NCBI GenBank assembly: GCA_033964015.1
Contig: CM066917.1
Location: forward strand, 30,145,951 to 30,209,950
Length of the DNA: 64,000 nucleotides
Direction: 5' to 3'
Source: Scolanthus callimorphus
Lineage: Eukaryota > Cnidaria > Anthozoa > Actiniaria > Edwardsiidae
Shown: piece after piece, positions 58,801 through 64,000 of the stretch
Layout: each line of letters starts with the position of its first letter
Numbering within the stretch: position 1 is the first letter of the stretch
Position numbers and translations under genes: made by a program
The notes under the pieces: generated by a model
The model's database searches: none
What the model was told of the DNA's origin: nothing
What the model saw: the letters and a program-made list of their open reading frames with translations, nothing else

Positions 58801-60955
58801 TGTCATGTCCCAGTGCCAAACACTTCTACGCGTGGGAATGGGGCTCCTGTGGAATTTTCGATTAGCATTTTAGACTTTTAACCTCGCGACGAAAGAATTA
58901 CTGTGGAATGCTTTCAACAAATCTAGTTTAGTGTGACATTAACAAGTATTGTTGCGGGGTTTGTATGTGGGGTAACTTCGAACCTTCTTGCTAGTTCCAT
59001 GGTTCAAGGCTTTCAACAAGTCTTGTTTCGCGTGACGTGGGTATCTTGCGTCTTCGTTTTGTTAAATACGTTTCACGCTTGTAGGGCCTGATGATAAAGC
59101 ACTCCCAGCTCGTCTTGTTTCGGTCGCGAAACACGCCGTTCCTCTCTGCGAAGGAGGTAAAGCGCAAGTTGAAAACGGTCGTGATTAGCAAAGGGTGGTG
59201 ACCTGGAGAGTAAGGCAAATACGAGCACGTCTGCTAACTAGAAGCACGAATTTGGAAAATGGTTTCCAGATTTCACCTTTTTAGTAACCACGTTACTGCA
59301 ATTTTTATACATCTGCGAACTCAATCCCGACTAAGAATCAGTGGTTTGGCTTCCGTCAATCAAGCGGAACTAATAAATACTAGCCAGGCAACATTTTCCG
59401 TCATAAAATGCAAACGAAACTTAGAAAAAGTAAATGCGCCTGTCTTAAAAAGTTGGATGGACGGAAGGCAAAACACAGTTTGGTGTTCGTTCAGTGTTAA
59501 GTGGGAGTTTGCAGAATGATTAAAATTGCAGTAAGATATTGGATAAGGGAAAATCAGGATTCTTTCAGTTGTTCTTTATGAAACGTAAAAAAGAAACTTG
59601 GTTGAGCCAAGGCTAAAAGGGCCGAAAGCATGAGTGTTCTAGGGTTCTGTATGGGGACATTGTTTTGCCAAATCTCAGTTCTCAACTTGTCGATTGGATC
59701 TCAGGCACTCAGGGCACTGTGAAAGGACATCCTTCCTTGCTATTCCCATGATTGGTGTTTTTCCTCTTGATCAGTCATCTCTCTGATATGTATACGTTGT
59801 GAAAAGGGTTTTCCGTTTTGCCTACAAATATAACCTAACCTTCAAGTTCCGTTGCAGTTATAAAAACCGCATGTTGTGATTTAGTGAAACACTTGAAACG
59901 AGGCGCAACCCACATTGGTTTTCCGTCCGTCCGGAATGATTCAGTATCGGAACTGGGCTTAAACCCAAGTGAAGTTTAGGAGGGAAGTCCCTAGGGCAAT
60001 ACATATCCCTTTACACCCCACGGCACGTCATGAGCCATGATATTAACAAGCAAAGGTTCCAAGGTTTCTTATAGTTTGACGTTAACAACGAGAAGCAACA
60101 ACCGCTCCGTGATAAAATCTGCGGCAGAAAATCAGTGTCCACTCGTACCTACAAGCAAAAGTAAGTATTCCGCTAAAGTATTCGTTTTGGTTTTCTGAAA
60201 TCAAGTCAGTTTTATATAATAGCTGAACTACTTTATTCATTTTTTTCTGGAATACTAGTGTATTGATGGGAAATTTTGTATGGCATATGAAAATTACAGA
60301 ACGCGCAACGGCGAAAAAGGGGTCCCGAAAGCGACATATCAAATTGAACGATTATTTCCAAACCCTACATTACACAAACGTCGTGTTTACATGCGCAATC
60401 TTAATTCTCGTTGCCAATGAAAGGATACTACTGGAACCTATAACCGCAGCTACGAAATTAGTGAAATTATATACCACTTAATTTTGTAATACTGATACTT
60501 GTGTTGATTGCTACCACTTGTGGCGCGTGTGCTTTAGCTTGACTTCACGACTGTGATCCGGTTTACTTGGAAGCTCTTGGTGTGATTTCAAACAACAGCG
60601 AACCTTCAATGTTATCCTTTGACGCAAGCATAGTTGCAAGTACTAGGGAAGGACTGTGGATATAATTTATTGTGAGCTGCACCAAGTCTTTAGATTTGCG
60701 CTAAGGTTTTGCATTTGCGTCGCTGTTCGTTTCGGGCTAGGCGCAGTACCGCAATGGAAGATGGCCGCGAAACAAATGTAGCAAGCGATATCTTTTCTGG
60801 GGGTTCACTGTTGACTGAGAAATCAAAGGGAGCATGCAAGGTTTCTTTCTTTGTGTCTCTTGCTCCTTCTCTTGTACGTCTTGCTCGTCCACTTGCGCTT
60901 TGTTTCTAAGGGAGAAAAATATAATTATTTAACTTGTGTTATCTTAATCTTACAG
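58801..60955. other. Intergenic region, nothing recognised
   Basis: Open frames here are short and match nothing I know. A 5' exon of the following small secreted-protein gene may lie near 60700-60850, where an ATGGAAGATGGCCGC segment occurs, but no supported link could be shown. Confidence 0.4.
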
Positions 60956-60963
60956 TGAAGTTA

Positions 60964-61274
60964 ATGGCGTTTAGTATCATTCTTTGTGCAATGTCACTCT
61001 GCCTCCTGTCCCACGCCGCGCCGCACCGCTTCCCCCCGGATCCCCAAAGCCAGGATGCCAGGACAAGGAGGGGAGGTACCGCCCCGTGGGGACGGTGTTC
61101 AGCTGTGAACGATCCAGATGGAGATTCGGCTACCGATGCTCTGGAAGTTACTGTCGTGCTGATGGTCACGTGACAGCATGGGATAACTGGAGTTGTGGGA
61201 ATGCAGGCGACGACCCTTGTACTCATTTTCCCGCTGAAGTCTTTAAGGTTCTCGGAGAAAGACGGCGAAACTGA
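60964..61274 (+). CDS. Small secreted Cys-rich protein, frame broken in a C run
   Basis: The exon opens after a TTACAG acceptor at 60955. The first ATG frame gives a clear signal peptide (MAFSIILCAMSLCLLSHAAP). A second frame, entered at the C run at 61032-61037, codes for a basic region with six cysteines, including VFSCERSRWRFGYRCSGSYC, then NWSCGN and a further C, and ends GERRRN at 61274. The signal peptide and the Cys-rich part are in different frames, so either a base is missing in the C run or the gene is dead. The product would be about 100 residues and secreted. No family was recognised; a defence, signalling or venom-type peptide cannot be told apart. Confidence 0.6.
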
Positions 61275-63400
61275 TCCAATTGGATGTGAACTTAAGATGC
61301 GTCAGAGTAGTTAACAGTGTTATGGCTATGGAAGGCAGAGTACGACATGCAATGCAAAATGACGTAGTTAGGCTGACGGACTCGCAACCCGGAGATACCG
61401 TGTTCGAGTTCCTACTCTAGCCCCGCGGGGTGATTTATTTGTACATAGCCCCAACTGTTTCAGCCTGTTCTTTGTTTATTGTGTCTCCAATTAGCTCTAC
61501 GAGCTAAATATATGATACTTCTCTTTTTTACGAGAAAGCAGAACATAGCTTACAGCATCCTGAAGGGCATGTTATTTTGTACAATTTTTTTTGGGTCTGA
61601 GGACAAAATATCTGCTGGATCGAGTCTCCGTGTACATTGAAAAACTTACACCTTCGCAAATGTTCTGCGCATTCACTGAGCTCATCTTTTATGAACATTT
61701 TAAGAACAATTGAGGCTCAAATTGCCAAAAAAATTAAGAACAATTGGAATTTTCCAGCCTCCAACAAAATTTAACGTTAAGAAATCTGTAAGGGAAGAGG
61801 AGAAATCAATCAAACCCGCTAAACTGCTTCAATAAATGGATTGGCTATCGTTTCTCCTATATTCCGCACTTGACGCTTTCTAAACACTTGTATTTATTCG
61901 TTCTCAACTTATCAATTATGTTTTTACTAGTTGCTCTTGATGTTGTAAATAAATACTGAACTAATATAATCGTTGTACTTGACTTATAAGTAGATTAAGG
62001 TTTAGGAAGCCGATAGGAAGGAAAGGATGAAGAGGACCGAATTACGTTTCGATTACCCTCCCACTCATAAATTCTTTCCAGCTTGAACACGCGTTTTAAA
62101 TACATATCGTATTTCCTCCCTCCCCTCTCATACTTAATTAAGGTGTTCTGTGGGGGAATAAGAAATCGGCCGAACGAATTCCCTAGCTATCGTTCCATAT
62201 CCCTGCGAGCACTTGTTCACCGCAAATACCATATGGATTTCAAATGCGGTTTAAAGATGTGAGATCTCTGATTTCTAAGATGCGTACTGCAGTTTAAAAG
62301 CAAACCGGAATATTGTCTCCCCCGCGACCGTACCCCATTTCTAAGTCAGGTGTAGTGGACCCGAGCGGCAGATCCCCTCGCCTATTGTCTCCTCAAGACG
62401 TGACACACGAGAATTGGCAAACGATTTCAAGTTCCAATTATCTTTTTCTAAAATTTCTTGTATTCGATTATTATCTCCCGGTGCAATGACCTGGCTAGAG
62501 GCATATTTACTGTAAAACAGCCTTCGGATTAGACTTGTAAGCAGCGCGGCAGCAAAAATCTGTAGCCTCCAGCCTCTCCTTGTCTAGCAGCCATGTACTT
62601 TCCGCCACTTGCAGCCGGTCAATATGAAAATCTTTATATTATTTTATTTTATTTAGCAGTTTTTCCTCCCCTCAGACTTTCAGTGAAGCCACCTGGGGAT
62701 CGAATGACAAGCTCCGGTTAACGCCTTTCCTGAACTATAGTCCCTGCCCGTACATAGCTATTTTTAGAAAATCATCAGTGCCTACAACCTCGTTCCCAGA
62801 GTTTTCTGGGCAATTTTCAAGATGGCGGTTCGTCCGAGGAAGGAGGTTCAAATAAAACCTCCTTGGTCCGAGTGACCGGCCAATGAAAATTATCCAGAAG
62901 ACCCTTGAATGAGGTTGCATTGCCAACTGTTGAAACTTGCCCCGATGATTCTGTGCCATTTATATTTTAATTAAAGGATTGGGTATCAAAATTATTCCAT
63001 GCTGAGTCATGAAGTTGACTAAATGCCAAAACAAGTGATCACCTGCTAGCTGTATATTCATACGCTATAAACATAGTAGATATATCTTGTCTGGAATTCG
63101 GAATTTGTCTGTGCAAACACGTCTCGCTAATCTGCAGGTGGATTTACTGTGGTCTGCAAGTACTGCATGACTTGGCATGGCGCACAGAGAAAGGCTGACA
63201 AGAATTATGAATAAAAAGTTATGCCGTCGTAAAAAAAAACACTGAAAGCTTGCAAATTCAGAAGCTGATTGGCATACGTTATTTTACATGACATTTATGT
63301 ACATTTGCAATTTGTAAACTAGTAAGGCACATGGTACCTCATATAGTCCTTATAGCAAGCCATCAATTTTTTTAATTTATCTGGGGGGTGGGGAGCATGT
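61275..63400. other. Non-coding stretch
   Basis: No gene recognised. A short hairpin (AAGGAGGTT...AACCTCCTT) is at 62840-62866. AATAAA at 61948 could serve the small secreted-protein gene. Confidence 0.4.
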
Positions 63401-63582
63401 AGCATTTGTGGCCTTTCTCAGTTTTTTCTCAGTTTGTTTCTAGTGAGCTCTTTTTTTCTCCCTTTTTTTGTTTCTTGTCTTTGTTTCCTTCTTTCTTTTG
63501 TTTGTTTCTCCCTTTCTTAAGTTTCTTTGTTTCTTATTTTGTTTGTTTCTTATTTTGTTTGTTTCTTTTTTTTTTTTTTCGG
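63401..63582. repeat. Pyrimidine-rich low-complexity stretch
   Basis: Repeats of TTTGTTTCTT and T runs, ending in about 14 T residues. Open frames across it are compositional artefacts. Confidence 0.85.
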
Positions 63583-64000
63583 GTACTCACAAATGAACAA
63601 AATTAAGGAAATCCTTGGTTCTAAGCAGGGTTCTAAGACTTGGAGGCACTTCTAAATTACATCCCTCTTTACGATTTGCAAAATAGTCTTGAAACACTGC
63701 AGCGCCTATGCTAATTATTTTTTGAAGATTAGCAGCAGTCAAGTGTATTTCTAAAGTACAGAATATCGTCAACATCGTCAAGTCCTGCCAATGAGCTGAC
63801 AGCTTTGTCATAATCTGCCCTCGTGTATTAGCTCACACCCTTCAAATCGCCATGGCAACAACACAATGAACTTACTCCATTGGCTGACTTTGAAATACTG
63901 GAAATTAGGGACAATCTTAGAGACAATTGTTTTGTAGAGTCTTGCATTTGGAAAATGCCAAAAACCGGAAACATGAACATCTGTTTTGAAAGAGTAAGAA

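Overview
The window is animal nuclear DNA: many small introns with GT/AG borders, AT-rich intergenic DNA, and dense short inverted-repeat transposons. The gene content (an HNF4-type nuclear receptor exon, anoctamin-10, an intronless class A receptor, phosphorylase kinase beta) and the repeat style suggest a cnidarian, most likely a hexacoral (sea anemone or stony coral). That placement is inference. No bacterial or organelle features were seen.

Layout. 1-5 kb: one exon of an HNF4-like nuclear receptor (minus strand) with damaged reading frame, and a 347-bp foldback repeat. 5.2-12.3 kb: an ANO10-like anoctamin gene (plus strand), 12 exons recognised, with about eight single-base frame breaks. 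13.5-16 kb: three copies of a short gene derived from histone H3. Each keeps the H3 N-tail, the alpha-N helix and the last helix end, lacks the histone-fold core, and carries a canonical histone mRNA 3' stem-loop. Two copies are divergent around a CCAAT-box promoter. 19.2-20.2 kb: an intact intronless class A GPCR (minus strand).

24.5-57.9 kb: a complete phosphorylase b kinase beta subunit gene (PHKB, plus strand). I could join 32 exons in phase into 1082 codons ending in a CaaX box. Its introns hold most of the mobile DNA: a young BEL/Pao LTR retrotransposon (identical 133-bp LTRs, 5-bp target duplication) inside a MITE in intron 3; an antisense CmcI-type methyltransferase gene in intron 4; a tRNA-derived SINE and a TIR element in a duplicated part of intron 11; and in intron 27 a 1531-bp foldback element with arms of tandem repeats, a 6-bp target duplication and a remnant of an integrase-like gene. 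Two PHKB exons have been tandemly duplicated. One duplication (123 bp) keeps the reading frame open and could give a 41-residue alternative isoform.

58-64 kb: mostly repeats and unrecognised sequence, with one small secreted Cys-rich protein gene near 61 kb.

The genes do not form a pathway; this is an ordinary metazoan neighbourhood. Single-base breaks are common in the HNF4, ANO10, methyltransferase and Cys-rich genes but absent from 3.2 kb of PHKB coding sequence and the 1-kb GPCR. Local consensus errors and real decay both remain possible. The strongest candidates for something new are the histone-fold-less H3 genes and the foldback element with the integrase remnant.
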